From: Streptomyces sp. NBC_00353
Lineage (GTDB): Bacteria; Actinomycetota; Actinomycetes; Streptomycetales; Streptomycetaceae
DNA: 64,000 nucleotides
NCBI RefSeq assembly: GCF_036108815.1
Contig: NZ_CP107985.1
Coordinates: 9,173,501-9,237,500 of the forward strand
Direction of reading: 5' to 3'
Below the pieces are notes generated by a model, which saw only the letters and a list, made by a program, of their open reading frames with translations, was not told the DNA's origin and did not search any database. Below are positions 8,665 to 17,669 of this stretch, in pieces. A program made the translations under genes and the position numbers. How positions within the stretch are numbered: position 1 is the first letter of the stretch; every line of letters starts with the position of its first letter.

Positions 8665-9633
8665 ATGACCAGAAGCACCACCGCACCCGAGACCGAACTC
8701 GAACTCGTCGTGGCCCGCCGTACCGACGAGGCGGACGGCGTCGTCTCACTCGAACTGCGGCGGGCCGACGGCGCCTCCCTGCCCGTCTGGACGCCCGGCG
8801 CGCACATCGACCTCCTGCTTGCACCGGACCTTGTACGGCAGTACTCGCTGTGTTCCTCGCCGGAAGAAGCGGAGGTGTGGCGCGTCGCCGTCCTCCGGGA
8901 GAACGACGGCCGCGGCGGCTCCCTCCACGTGCACGACACGCTGGCCGAAGGCGACGCGGTCCGGGTGCGCGGTCCGCGCAATCACTTCCCCCTGGAGCGC
9001 GCCGAACGGTACCTCTTCATCGCGGGCGGCATCGGCGTCACACCGATCATCCCCATGCTGGCTGAGGCCGAACGGCTCGGATCATCATGGGAGATGGCGT
9101 ACGGAGGGCGGACCCTTGCGTCGATGGCCTTCCGTGACGAACTCGTCAAGCGGTACGAGGAGCGGGTGCGGGTCCGTCCCGAGGACGAGTACGGCCTACT
9201 AGACCTCGACGCGCTCCTGGGGACCCCGCAGCCGGGCACACTCATCTACTGCTGCGGCCCGGAGCCGCTGCTCAAGGCCGTCGAGGAGCGGTGCGCCGAC
9301 TGGCCCGACGGCGCCCTGCACCTCGAACGGTTCACACCGAAGGAGCTGCAGGCGCCCCTGCGGGACGGGGCGTTCGATGTCGAACTGGCGCAGTCCGGCA
9401 TCACGGTGACCGTCCCGCCGGACAAGTCCGTGCTCCAGGTGGTCGAGGAGGCCGGCGTGCAGGTCCTCTCCTCCTGTCAGGAGGGCACCTGCGGCACCTG
9501 TGAAACCGGCGTGCTGGCCGGCACGGTCGACCACCGCGACTCGCTCCTCACCCCCGCCGAGCAGAGCAGTCACGACACGATGATGATCTGCATCTCCCGG
9601 GCGTTGTGCCCGAGGCTCGTCCTGGATCTGTGA
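8665..9633 (+). CDS. Flavin/2Fe-2S oxidoreductase, vanillate O-demethylase reductase-like (VanB-type)
   Basis: This 322-residue protein has the phthalate-dioxygenase-reductase layout: an FMN-binding domain with RQYSLCSS, an NAD(P)-binding domain with AGGIGVTPIIPM and YCCGPEPLL, and a C-terminal plant-type ferredoxin domain. The ferredoxin ligands appear in SSCQEGTCGTCETG plus a final cysteine in MICISRA. It takes electrons from NAD(P)H and passes them to the Rieske oxygenase. A good AAGGA site precedes the ATG, and only 24 bp separate it from the small CxC gene, so the three are probably one operon. Confidence 0.9.
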   Translation: MTRSTTAPETELELVVARRTDEADGVVSLELRRADGASLPVWTPGAHIDLLLAPDLVRQYSLCSSPEEAEVWRVAVLRENDGRGGSLHVHDTLAEGDAVRVRGPRNHFPLERAERYLFIAGGIGVTPIIPMLAEAERLGSSWEMAYGGRTLASMAFRDELVKRYEERVRVRPEDEYGLLDLDALLGTPQPGTLIYCCGPEPLLKAVEERCADWPDGALHLERFTPKELQAPLRDGAFDVELAQSGITVTVPPDKSVLQVVEEAGVQVLSSCQEGTCGTCETGVLAGTVDHRDSLLTPAEQSSHDTMMICISRALCPRLVLDL

Positions 9634-9752
9634 CGGCTGCACGGATCGGCGACCGCAGTGCATGCCGTAGTCCGGACGCACGGTGACAGTCCGGAGTCGC
9701 CCGACGCCTGCGGTTCCCGCAGGGCACGCCACGGCGAATCGTCGACAGAGTG

Positions 9753-9781
9753 TTGACGGCCGGGAGATGTCTGCCTAGCTT
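9753..9781 (+). promoter_or_regulatory. Sigma-70-type promoter of the IclR regulator gene
   Basis: TTGACG and TAGCTT are separated by exactly 17 bp and lie about 58 bp before the ATG of the regulator gene. This is the clearest vegetative-type promoter seen in the locus and indicates that the regulator is transcribed independently of the reductase operon. Confidence 0.6.
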
Positions 9782-9838
9782 CTCGGTGAAGTGCCCGGAT
9801 CCACGGTGGAGCGGAGGGCGTACGACGAGGAGGCCGGC

Positions 9839-10615
9839 ATGCAGCGCAAAGCCTCGGCCGGCAGCTGTTCGGTGACAGCCAGGGCTCTGCAGGTGCTGGA
9901 AGCATTCGCTCCGGATCGGTCCGTGCTGCGGCTCGCCGAGATCTCCCGCCACACCGGCCTGCCCCTCACCACCGCTCACCGGCTGGTGAAGGAGCTGGCC
10001 GACTGGGGCGCGCTCGAACGCGAGCCGAACGGCGGATATCGCATCGGGTTGAGGCTGTGGGAGATTGCCTCCCTCGCCCCGCGCGGCCTCGGCCTGCGCG
10101 AGGCGGCCCTGCCGCACCTCTCCGACCTCGGCCACATCACCCGCGAGAACGTGCAGCTGGCCGTCCGCGAGGAGTTGTCCGTCGTGTACGTGGAGCGCCT
10201 CGCGGGCCGCGACGCAGTCCGGGTCCTCACCCGCGTCGGCGGGCGATTCGACCTCGCGTCCACCGGCGTCGGCCTCGTCCTGCTCGCTCACGCCGGCCAG
10301 GATGTCCAGGAACAGGTGCTCTCCCGACCGCTCGTCCGGCACACGGAGAAGACCCTCTGCTCCGCGGCCGAGGTCCGCCGCGCTCTTGCCGAGGTGCGCC
10401 GCACCGGAGTCGCCGTCAGCGACCGGCAGGTGACCATGGACGCCGTCTCGTTCGCCGCCCCGGTGTACGGGCCGGAGAACGCCGTCGTCGCCGCGGTATC
10501 GGTGGTCGCCCACGCGGACGCCGTGAACCCGCACGCCCTCGCCCCTCTGGTGCAGGTCGCGGCGCGCGGCATCTCCCGCTCCCTCGGCGCACGGCTCAGA
10601 TCCTCGGTCGCCTGA
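9839..10615 (+). CDS. IclR-family transcriptional regulator
   Basis: A 258-residue protein with the IclR plan: an N-terminal winged helix (TARALQVLEAFAPD, then ISRHTGLPLTTAHRLVKEL) and a C-terminal GAF-like effector domain (NVQLAVREELSVVYVERL, and VAVSDRQVTMDAVSFAAPVY). IclR proteins often control aromatic-acid catabolism. The ATG is preceded by AGGAGG at 5 nt, which decides it over an upstream GTG. It is a plausible repressor or activator of the oxygenase operon acting at the palindrome upstream of that operon. Confidence 0.9.
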   Translation: MQRKASAGSCSVTARALQVLEAFAPDRSVLRLAEISRHTGLPLTTAHRLVKELADWGALEREPNGGYRIGLRLWEIASLAPRGLGLREAALPHLSDLGHITRENVQLAVREELSVVYVERLAGRDAVRVLTRVGGRFDLASTGVGLVLLAHAGQDVQEQVLSRPLVRHTEKTLCSAAEVRRALAEVRRTGVAVSDRQVTMDAVSFAAPVYGPENAVVAAVSVVAHADAVNPHALAPLVQVAARGISRSLGARLRSSVA

Positions 10616-10655
10616 CGGAGCCGGGCCCAACAGAGGCTCCGTGCCGCGCCGCGTG

Positions 10656-10805
10656 ATGACGGTGATCTACATGGACGCGGACCTCCGGGTTGCCGAGCCC
10701 GCCAACGGCCACCAGGTCGCGGACCGCGGGTGGATGCCGGGTGCGGAGATCGGCGCCATTCCCGACACCCCGCGCAACCCGGTCCTCGTCGACAGCCGGT
10801 TGTAG
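10656..10805 (+). pseudogene. Possible short coding remnant facing the DUF2264 fragment
   Basis: A 49-codon forward frame (starting MTVIYMDADLRVAEPANG and ending PRNPVLVDSRL) has natural-looking composition but no recognised family and no good ribosome site. It stops almost exactly where DUF2264 similarity on the other strand breaks off, so it may be the other side of a deletion or rearrangement junction. Whether it was ever a gene is uncertain. Confidence 0.25.
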
Positions 10806-11460
10806 TGGTCGAAGGAGCGCTCGGGGCCGTCGGTGTACCAGCCCCCTCCTGCGTACCACCCCTCGATCCGCTCCAGGCCGCGCTGGATCGCGGCGCGCGA
10901 GGCCTCCTCCTCTACGCCCGCGTCGGCGAGAAAACCGCCGACGGTGAGAGGGAAGAGCCACCAGTTGTTGTTGACCGGGGGCTCACCCAGCACGCCGGAC
11001 AGCCATGCAGCGACGCGCTGTCGTACGCCGTCGTCCAGCCGGTTCCACAGCCACGGCTTCGTCAGCCGCAGTCCGAGCGCGATGGATGCCGCCTCCACCC
11101 AGGCCTGGCCGCACTCGGCAGGCAGGGGCCAGGACTCCGCGTCGTCGCGGCCGAGGGTACGCGTGCCCGCGGCGAGCCCGTCCGCGTACTGCTCCAGGAC
11201 GCCGTGCGGGTCGTCGCCCGCTGCTCCGGCGATGCGGAAGGCGGCGAGCAGAAAGGTGCGGGCGTAGCCTTCGAGGCCGTCGGAGCGCGCCCCCGACCAA
11301 CTGTGCCTGCCTGGCAGCAGGATGAGTCCGCGGCCCGGCGACGCGTGGCGGTCGACCGCGGCGAGCAGTCCGTCCGCCGTGGCCTCCCAGTGGGCGCGGG
11401 ACCAGCCGGTGCAGGGGCTTGCCGCGCGGTCCTCGGGCGGGAGCGGCCAGGGGACGGGGG
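10803..11460 (-). pseudogene. Truncated DUF2264-family gene
   Basis: The reverse strand encodes a recognisable DUF2264 N-terminal half: PPEDRAASPCTGWSRAHWE, then SDGLEGYARTFLLAAF, NNNWWLFPLTVGGFLADAG and GWYTDGPERSFDHYN. Family members run to about 600 residues and are often linked to polysaccharide-utilisation genes. Here similarity stops abruptly after FDHYN, and no ATG/GTG/TTG start is visible in frame before the first conserved block. Both ends therefore look defective. It follows the beta-glucosidase gene on the same strand and would have been its operon partner. Confidence 0.6.
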
Positions 11461-11552
11461 GTGGGCTTGCACGGGGCGACTCCGGTGGGCTGAGAGGGGG
11501 AGGGTTGACCGCCCCCGTACCGAACGGTGCGGCGGCGGTGCACGGGCACAGG

Positions 11553-13709
11553 TCAGACCACGGTCAGCGGGCAGCAGTCCCGCGTCGTCGAACTCGTGCC
11601 CGTGTAGACGTCGATGCGGCCGCGTTCGATGGTGAACGTCCCCGCAGGGTCGTTGGTCCAGAAGCCGAGGTCCTGCGCACCGAGACGGAAGGACACGGTG
11701 GTGCTCCGGCCCGGTGCGAGGCCGACCCGCTCGAAACCACGCAGTCGGCGCACCGGCTGGGCGATGCCGGCCGCCACGTCGTGGACGTAGAGCTGGACCA
11801 CCTCGTCGCCCGCCCGCTCGCCGGTGTTGGTGACCGTCAGCGACACCTCGACCGTCTCGCCTCGCTCCAAGGCGTCCCTCGCGATGCTCTCCTGGCTCAA
11901 CTGCGGCCGTGAGACGGCGAAGGTCGTGTAGCTGAGGCCGTATCCGAAGGGGAAGCGCGGTCCGTCGGCCAGGTCCAGATACTTCGAGACGAACTTCTCC
12001 TCCGGCCGTGCCGGGTTGTACGGGCGGCCCGTGCTCTCGTGGTTGTAATAGAGGGGGATCTGACCCACGGCCCGCGGGAAGGTGATGGGCAGCTTGCCCC
12101 CCGGGTTGACCGAGCCGAAGAGTACATCCGCGACCGCGTGACCGGCCTCGATGCCGGGGTGCCAGGCCTCCAGTACCGCGGGCGCGGAGTCCAGCCAGTC
12201 GCCCAGCACCAGCGGCCTGCCGTTCACCAGCACCACCACGAAGGGCTTGCCGGTCGCGGCGACGGCTGCGATGAGCTCCTCCTGACCCGCGGGCAGACCG
12301 ATGTCGCTGCGCACGGCCGCCTCACCGCTGAGCTCGGGGTCTTCGCCCACCACCACGACGGTGACCTCGGCGGCTGCGGCGGCGGCGGCCGCCCGGGTCG
12401 GGTCCTGACCGGCGTGCGTGACCTTCGTGCCGGGCGCCGCCTCGCGAACGGCGTCCAGGATGCTGACGGAGGGGAACCTGGACGCACCGGGTCCCGCCCA
12501 AGTGCCGTGCAGACCGGTGGAGTCGGCGAAGGGGCCGACGACCGCGATCGAGCCGGCGGCAGGGCTCAGCGGGAGGACGGAACCCTCGTTCCTGAGCAGG
12601 ACCATCGACCGGGCGGCGCTCTCACGGGACGCGGCCCGCGCGGCGGCGGTGGGTTCGGCGACAGCCGCCGACTCGTCGGTGTACGGGTTGTCGAACAGTC
12701 CCAGATCGAATTTCAGCTGCAGGATGCGCGTCACCGCATCGTCGAGGCGCTCCATCGTGATCAGGCCGTCGGACAGCAATGCCTCGCCGTGGTCGGCCAC
12801 GTTCGTGGAGACCATCTCCATGTCGAGGCCGGCGGTCAGCGCGAGCCTGCCCGCGTCGGCGCCGTCCTCGGCGAAGCCGTGTGCCATCAGCTCCTCGACG
12901 CCCGTGTAGTCACTGACCACGAAGCCCTTGAAGCCCCACTCCTCCTTGAGGACGGAGTTCATCGTGTGCGCGTTGCCGTGCGCGGGTACTCCGCCGATCG
13001 TGTTGAACGCGGCCATGACGGTGGCCACTCCGGCGTCGACCGCCGCCTTGAAGGGCGGCAGGTAGAGGTTGCGCAGCCGCTGCTCGGAGACGTCGACCGT
13101 GTTGTAGTCGCGACCGCCCTCGGCGCCGCCGTAGGCGACGAAGTGCTTGGCACAGGCGGCGATCCGGTCCATGCGCGACAGCTCGCTGCCGTCGGCCGGA
13201 CCCTGGTAACCCTGCACCTTGGCCACCGCGAAGGCGGCGTTGAGATAGGGGTCTTCGCCGCAGCTCTCCGCGATCCGGCCCCAGCGCGGCTCGTGGGTGA
13301 CGTCCATCATGGGGGAGAAGGTCCAGCGCACACCCTCGGACCGGGCCTCCTTCGCCGACACCTCGGCGTCCCGCCGTGCCACCTCCGGGTCGAAGCTGGA
13401 CGCCTGGGCCAGCGGGATCGGGAAGGCGGTCCAGAAGCCATGGATGACGTCCAGGCCGAAGAGCAGCGGGATGCCGAGCCGGGACTCCTCGACAGCGATG
13501 CGCTGGAGGGAGTTGCTGTGCCGGGCGCCGTGGATGTTGAGCACCGAGCCGAGCAGTCCCGCACGGGCCGCGGCCTCCGTCTGCTCGGTCTGACCACCGC
13601 CCGGGCCGGTGTCGCCGGTCCAGGTCAACTGCTGGATCTGACCCAGCTTCTCCTGGACCGTCATCCGGCCGAGCAGGTCCTTCACCTTGTCCTCGTACGC
13701 TCGAAGCAC
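11553..13709 (-). CDS. bglX: Glycoside hydrolase family 3 beta-glucosidase (BglX-like)
   Basis: A 718-residue GH3 enzyme without a signal peptide, so probably cytoplasmic. The N-terminal TIM-barrel includes MMDVTHEPRWGRIAESCGEDP and KHFVAYGG; the nucleophile aspartate is expected in KGFVVSDYTGVEEL. The alpha/beta sandwich domain (MVLLRNEGSVLPL onward) and a C-terminal fibronectin-III-like domain (VSLTVTNTGERAGDEVVQLYV) complete the BglX architecture. It hydrolyses beta-glucosides such as cellobiose or related oligosaccharides taken up by the nearby ABC system. The GTG start has an AGAGGT-like site. It is divergent from the EEP hydrolase, sharing a region with an operator-like palindrome. Confidence 0.92.
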   Translation of the reverse strand: MLRAYEDKVKDLLGRMTVQEKLGQIQQLTWTGDTGPGGGQTEQTEAAARAGLLGSVLNIHGARHSNSLQRIAVEESRLGIPLLFGLDVIHGFWTAFPIPLAQASSFDPEVARRDAEVSAKEARSEGVRWTFSPMMDVTHEPRWGRIAESCGEDPYLNAAFAVAKVQGYQGPADGSELSRMDRIAACAKHFVAYGGAEGGRDYNTVDVSEQRLRNLYLPPFKAAVDAGVATVMAAFNTIGGVPAHGNAHTMNSVLKEEWGFKGFVVSDYTGVEELMAHGFAEDGADAGRLALTAGLDMEMVSTNVADHGEALLSDGLITMERLDDAVTRILQLKFDLGLFDNPYTDESAAVAEPTAAARAASRESAARSMVLLRNEGSVLPLSPAAGSIAVVGPFADSTGLHGTWAGPGASRFPSVSILDAVREAAPGTKVTHAGQDPTRAAAAAAAAEVTVVVVGEDPELSGEAAVRSDIGLPAGQEELIAAVAATGKPFVVVLVNGRPLVLGDWLDSAPAVLEAWHPGIEAGHAVADVLFGSVNPGGKLPITFPRAVGQIPLYYNHESTGRPYNPARPEEKFVSKYLDLADGPRFPFGYGLSYTTFAVSRPQLSQESIARDALERGETVEVSLTVTNTGERAGDEVVQLYVHDVAAGIAQPVRRLRGFERVGLAPGRSTTVSFRLGAQDLGFWTNDPAGTFTIERGRIDVYTGTSSTTRDCCPLTVV

Positions 13710-13768
13710 GTCGTGACCTCTTTACCTGTTGCCGTATCGCTACCCGTGAAGTTAACGTTTTGCGCGGC

Positions 13769-13788
13769 ATGAATGAAAGCGCATTCAT
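13769..13788. promoter_or_regulatory. Candidate LacI-type operator between bglX and the EEP gene
   Basis: ATGAATGAAAGCGCATTCAT is an inverted repeat with 7-bp arms (ATGAATG/CATTCAT) around AAAGCG. It shares the core GAAAGCGCATTCA (12 of 13 bases) with a site upstream of the lacI-type gene and resembles the AAGCGCATACAT repeats before the binding-protein gene. It could control both divergent genes. Confidence 0.5.
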
Positions 13789-13879
13789 CAACTGCGGACA
13801 AGTCCCCGGGCGGAGCCGCTCCACGGATGCCGAGGGAATTGCCGGACTCCACCCCGAAGTCGCTTCCGGAGGCGAACGC

Positions 13880-14683
13880 ATGACGGACAACGATCCGCCC
13901 TGGCTGCGGGTCATGAGTTTCAATCTGCATGTCGACTGGCCCGCATCGCCCCACCCCTGGCGCGAGCGGCGGGACGTGGTGGCTCACCTGCTGCGCATGG
14001 AGCGGCCCCATCTGATCGGCACTCAAGAGGGGCTCCACGGACCACTGCAGGATCTCGAGGCCGACCTCGGGCCGGAGCACTACGGGTGGATCGGCCAGGG
14101 CAGAGAGGGCGGCAGCCGCGGAGAGTTCATGGCCATCGGCTACGACCGCACAAGGCTCCGACCTCTGGAGTACGACCACTTCTGGCTCTCCGGCACCCCG
14201 CAGGAGCCCGGCTCCAACACCTGGGGAGGGAGCTGGACCCGGATGGTCACATGGGTGCGCTTCCATGACCTGTCGGGCGGCGGCGAGCTGTTCGCCGCGA
14301 ACACCCACTTCGACGACGCGAGCGCATACGCGCGGGAGTGCTCCGCCGAGCTCCTCGCCGAACGGCTCAACACGCTCGCGCCCGACGTTCCGCGCATCGT
14401 CACCGGTGACTTCAACACACCCGCGGGCGACAGCACCGTACACGCGGCGCTCCTGCCCCGGGCGGATCTCGTGGACACCTGGGAAGCCGCCGAGGAACGC
14501 GGCCCGGCCCACGGCACCTTCCACGACTACCGGCCGCCGGTCCCGGGCGGCGACCGCATCGACTGGATCCTCGCGTCCCGCGGCACCCGAGTGCGCCGTG
14601 CCACGCTCAACGACTTCGCACCGAACGGCCGTTACCCCAGCGACCATCTGCCCGTACAGGCACTCCTGCGCACCGCATGCTGA
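13880..14683 (+). CDS. Endonuclease/exonuclease/phosphatase (EEP) family hydrolase
   Basis: A 267-residue protein with the ordered EEP metal-site motifs: MSFNLHVDW, GTQEGLHG, the NTHFDD region, TGDFNTPAGD, DRIDWILAS and the terminal SDHLPV histidine. The family hydrolyses phosphodiester or phosphoester bonds in nucleic acids, lipids or small molecules. The substrate is unknown and there is no signal peptide. The ATG at MTDNDPP is preceded by GGAGG at 7 nt and is preferred over an earlier in-frame start. It is divergent from bglX and is followed 41 bp later by the GH13 gene, with which it probably forms an operon. Confidence 0.85.
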   Translation: MTDNDPPWLRVMSFNLHVDWPASPHPWRERRDVVAHLLRMERPHLIGTQEGLHGPLQDLEADLGPEHYGWIGQGREGGSRGEFMAIGYDRTRLRPLEYDHFWLSGTPQEPGSNTWGGSWTRMVTWVRFHDLSGGGELFAANTHFDDASAYARECSAELLAERLNTLAPDVPRIVTGDFNTPAGDSTVHAALLPRADLVDTWEAAEERGPAHGTFHDYRPPVPGGDRIDWILASRGTRVRRATLNDFAPNGRYPSDHLPVQALLRTAC

Positions 14684-14724
14684 TCCCACGCCCGTCACCC
14701 CGACCCGCGAAGGAGCCCACCGCC

Positions 14725-16317
14725 ATGATGTCCCCCCGCCCCGCCACCGAATGGCTCGCCGACGCCGTCCTGTACCAGATCTATCCGCAGAGCTTTGCCG
14801 ACTCCAACGGTGACGGCATCGGAGACTTCGCCGGAATCGAGGCCAGGCTGGACCATCTCGCCTGGCTGGGCGTGAACACCGTCTGGTTCAACCCGTGCTT
14901 CGCCTCGCCGTTCCTCGACGCGGGCTACGACGTCAGCGACTACCTCACCGTCGCGCCGCGCTACGGCACCAACGACGACCTCGCCCGCCTCACCGATGCC
15001 GCGTCGCGCCGCGGCATCCGCGTACTGCTCGACCTGGTCGCAGGCCACACTTCGGACCAGCACCCCTGGTTCACAGCTTCGGCCGACGACCCGTCCGACG
15101 ACCGCTACATCTGGGCCGACCCGGCGGACCCGGCCGCACTGCCGGAAGGATTCGTGGCCTCGCCGGGCACCCGGCCCGGCTTCTACCTGCCGAACTTCTT
15201 CGATTCCCAGCCCGCCCTCAACTTCGGCTACGCCCGCATGCACGAGGCTGAACCCTGGCGTCTGCCCGTCGACGCCGAGGGACCGCGCGCCAACCGCCAG
15301 GCCCTGCGCGAGATCATGGACCACTGGCTGACCCTCGGCCTGTCCGGATTCCGCGTCGACATGGCGGCCTCCCTCGTCAAGGACGACCCCGGCCAGGCGC
15401 AGTCCGCCGCGGTCTGGCGGGAACTTCGCAGCTGGCTGGATGCCAAGCATCCGCAGGCGGCGCTGCTCTCCGAATGGGGGGACCCCGCAACGTCCGTCCC
15501 GGCCGGCTTCCACGCCGACTTCTTCCTGCAGTTCGGCCCCAAGGACGACGGGCTCGCACTGCGTTCCCTGTGGAACAACTTCGAGGGCACCGTCAGCGAG
15601 CAATGGCAGCCGCAGGCGCCCTACTTCGACGCCGAGGGCAAGGGCTCCCCGCGCACCTTCCTCGCCGACTGGCGCGACGCGACAGACGCCGTCGGTGACG
15701 CCGGCTTCATCTCCCTGCCCACGGCCAACCACGACTTCTCCCGGCTGGCCTGCGGCCCGCGTACCGCCGAACAGTTGCCCGCCGCCTTCGTCTTCCAGCT
15801 CACCTGGCCCACGCTGCCCGCGATCTACTACGGCGACGAGATCGGCATGCGCTACGTGCCCGGCCTGCCCGGGCACGAGGGCAGCCGGCTCGGCCCCCGC
15901 TACAACCGAGCCGGCTCCCGAACCCCCATGCAGTGGGACGACTCGCCGAACGCGGGCTTCTCCACCGCGCCCGCTGACCGCCTCTACCTCCCCGTCGACC
16001 CGGACCCGGGCCGTCCGACGGTCGCGGCCCAGCGCGCCGACGACGGCTCCCTCCTGCACCTGGTGCGCCGCCTCATCGCACTGCGCAAGGACATCCGTGA
16101 GCTGGGCGCCGCGGGCAGCACGGAGATCCTGCACGCCGACTATCCGCTGGTGTACATCCGCGGCGGCCGCTACCTCGTGGTGGTCAACCCGCGCCGCGAC
16201 GCCGCCGAGTCTGCCGCCCCCGCGGGCAGGGCCGCCCGTCTGGAGGCCAACGGCGTCATTGTGACCGGCGACCGGATCCGGGCCGAGGGCTTCGGATACG
16301 GCATATTCGAGCTATGA
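14725..16317 (+). CDS. Glycoside hydrolase family 13 enzyme (alpha-glucosidase/trehalose-synthase-like)
   Basis: A 530-residue GH13 protein. The barrel begins with VLYQIYPQSFADSNGDGIGDF. Catalytic positions are readable: nucleophile D212 in GFRVDMAA, acid/base E250 in LLSEWG, and transition-state D337 in NHDFSR. A short all-beta C-terminal domain follows. No signal peptide is seen, so it acts on imported alpha-linked sugars such as maltose, trehalose or sucrose-type substrates; the exact specificity cannot be set by eye. The ATG is preceded by AAGGAG at 9 nt. A strong hairpin terminator follows 53 bp after the stop. Confidence 0.88.
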   Translation: MMSPRPATEWLADAVLYQIYPQSFADSNGDGIGDFAGIEARLDHLAWLGVNTVWFNPCFASPFLDAGYDVSDYLTVAPRYGTNDDLARLTDAASRRGIRVLLDLVAGHTSDQHPWFTASADDPSDDRYIWADPADPAALPEGFVASPGTRPGFYLPNFFDSQPALNFGYARMHEAEPWRLPVDAEGPRANRQALREIMDHWLTLGLSGFRVDMAASLVKDDPGQAQSAAVWRELRSWLDAKHPQAALLSEWGDPATSVPAGFHADFFLQFGPKDDGLALRSLWNNFEGTVSEQWQPQAPYFDAEGKGSPRTFLADWRDATDAVGDAGFISLPTANHDFSRLACGPRTAEQLPAAFVFQLTWPTLPAIYYGDEIGMRYVPGLPGHEGSRLGPRYNRAGSRTPMQWDDSPNAGFSTAPADRLYLPVDPDPGRPTVAAQRADDGSLLHLVRRLIALRKDIRELGAAGSTEILHADYPLVYIRGGRYLVVVNPRRDAAESAAPAGRAARLEANGVIVTGDRIRAEGFGYGIFEL

Positions 16318-16369
16318 AGGCGGCGCCTCGCACAGGGCATTCTCGAGCCCCTGACCGAGGCTTCTCGCT

Positions 16370-16412
16370 CGACGACGGGCTCCTCCGCACCTGGCGGAGG
16401 GGCCCGTCGTCG
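16370..16412. terminator. Hairpin terminator after the GH13 gene
   Basis: A 19-bp stem (left arm starting CGACGACGGGC, right arm ending GCCCGTCGTCG) with one G-T wobble encloses a 5-nt loop. It lies 53 bp past the GH13 stop. No U-tract follows, as is common in high-GC actinomycetes. Confidence 0.75.
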
Positions 16413-16424
16413 TGGGAACAGGCC

Positions 16425-16680
16425 TCAGCCCTTGCGGACGGTGAACTCCGCGCGCCGCACGCGCAGCACCGTGCGCCGCGTCCTCGTACGAGGACGCGGC
16501 GCCCTCGCAGTGTGCCCGACCCTCGACGGCCACCCACCGCCTCGTCGCCGAGCGTCCGGAAGGTGACCCGGCCATCGTCCCCCACGCCGGTTCAGCGGCC
16601 TGCGGGGCGAACACGGGGCCTGCGCCAGGCGCGAGCGCGGGGCATGAGCGGCGGTCCATGGAGGCCAACTCCTCCGGCGT
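16425..16680 (-). pseudogene. Frameshifted remnant of unknown protein, reverse strand
   Basis: Different reverse frames each hold a natural-looking piece: one has VAVEGRAHCEGAASSYEDA, another ends VLRVRRAEFTVRKG before a stop. They fit a single C-terminal sequence interrupted by frameshifts. I do not recognise the family; the glycosidase context suggests a lost carbohydrate-active gene. Nothing else that looks functional lies between the two hairpins flanking it. Confidence 0.3.
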
Positions 16681-16703
16681 AAGTCGTGGATACGGCTGTG
16701 GTG

Positions 16704-16747
16704 CCGTGCGGGCCCGGCCGTCGTCAGGAACGGCCGGTCCCGCACGG
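16704..16747. terminator. Hairpin terminator of the ABC sugar-importer operon
   Basis: An 18-bp near-perfect stem (CCGTGCGGG...ACGGCCGG...CCCGCACGG, one mismatch) with an 8-nt loop begins 35 bp beyond the stop of the reverse-strand permease gene, where the importer operon should end. Confidence 0.75.
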
Positions 16748-16781
16748 GCTCAGGGGAGGCAGAGCATCGTGACCCCGGGGT

Positions 16782-17669
16782 CTACTTGAGACCCGCCGTG
16801 GCGATGCCCTGCGTGAAGAAACGTTGCAGGAGGACGAAGACGAGCAGGACCGGCAGGACCACCAGGAAGGCCCCCGCCATCAGGACGCCGTTGGAGCCGT
16901 CCGCCTTGGTCGGATCGGTGGCGAAGGTGGCCAGGGCCACCGGCAGCGTGTACTTGTCCGGGTCGTTGGTGGCGATCAGCGGCCACAGGAAGTTGTTCCA
17001 GGAACCGAGGAAGACGAAGATCGTCAATGTCGCCAGGGCGGGCTTGACCAGGGGCAGCACGATCCGCCAGAAGATGAACCACTCGCGGGCTCCGTCGATG
17101 CGGGCCGCCTCGAGAAGCTCGTCCGGAATGGCCATCATGAACTGCCGCATCAGGAAGACCCCGAAGGCACCTGCCGCGAACGGCAGGATCAGCGCCGTGT
17201 AGGTGTCGATCAGCCCCATCTGGCTCATCATCACGAACTTGGGGAGCAGCATGAGGTTGCCCGGCACCATCAGCGCGCCGAGGACGACGCCGAACACCGG
17301 CTTCTTTCCCACGAAGTTCAGCTTGGCCAGGGCATATCCCAGCATCGAGCAGAACAGCAGATTGCAGACCGTGACGAGTACCGCCACCAGCACCGAGCTG
17401 AAGAACGCCTGGCCGACATCCATTTTCGCCAGCAGATCCCTGAAGTTCTGCAGAGTCCACTCGGTCGGAATCCACACCGGCGGGCTGGCCCCCAGCTGCT
17501 GGGGAGTCTTGAAGGCCGACAGCGCCATCCACAGGAACGGCGCGGCCATGGCCAGCAGACCGGCACTCAGCAGGACGTAGACGAGTGCCTTGCGGCTGCG
17601 GGCGCCGGGGGACTGCGGCACGGCGCGGACCGTGGGCGCGGGCTGGGCTCGGGTCTCGGTGGCGCTCAT
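16782..17669 (-). CDS. ABC sugar transporter permease (MalG-type)
   Basis: A 295-residue inner-membrane protein with six predicted helices and the cytoplasmic EAA loop (ELLEAARIDGAREWFIFWRIVLPLVKPAL) that contacts the ATPase. Binding-protein-dependent carbohydrate importers use one MalF-like and one MalG-like subunit; this is the MalG-like one. Its start overlaps the preceding permease by ATGA. No ATPase gene is in the cluster, so a shared MsiK-type ATPase encoded elsewhere is likely, as known for Streptomyces sugar importers. Confidence 0.92.
   Translation of the reverse strand: MSATETRAQPAPTVRAVPQSPGARSRKALVYVLLSAGLLAMAAPFLWMALSAFKTPQQLGASPPVWIPTEWTLQNFRDLLAKMDVGQAFFSSVLVAVLVTVCNLLFCSMLGYALAKLNFVGKKPVFGVVLGALMVPGNLMLLPKFVMMSQMGLIDTYTALILPFAAGAFGVFLMRQFMMAIPDELLEAARIDGAREWFIFWRIVLPLVKPALATLTIFVFLGSWNNFLWPLIATNDPDKYTLPVALATFATDPTKADGSNGVLMAGAFLVVLPVLLVFVLLQRFFTQGIATAGLK

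Noticed and set aside
12039..13772. Forward 577-codon frame inside bglX
   Set aside because: Antisense to a clear GH3 enzyme; composition is that of a codon-position shadow.
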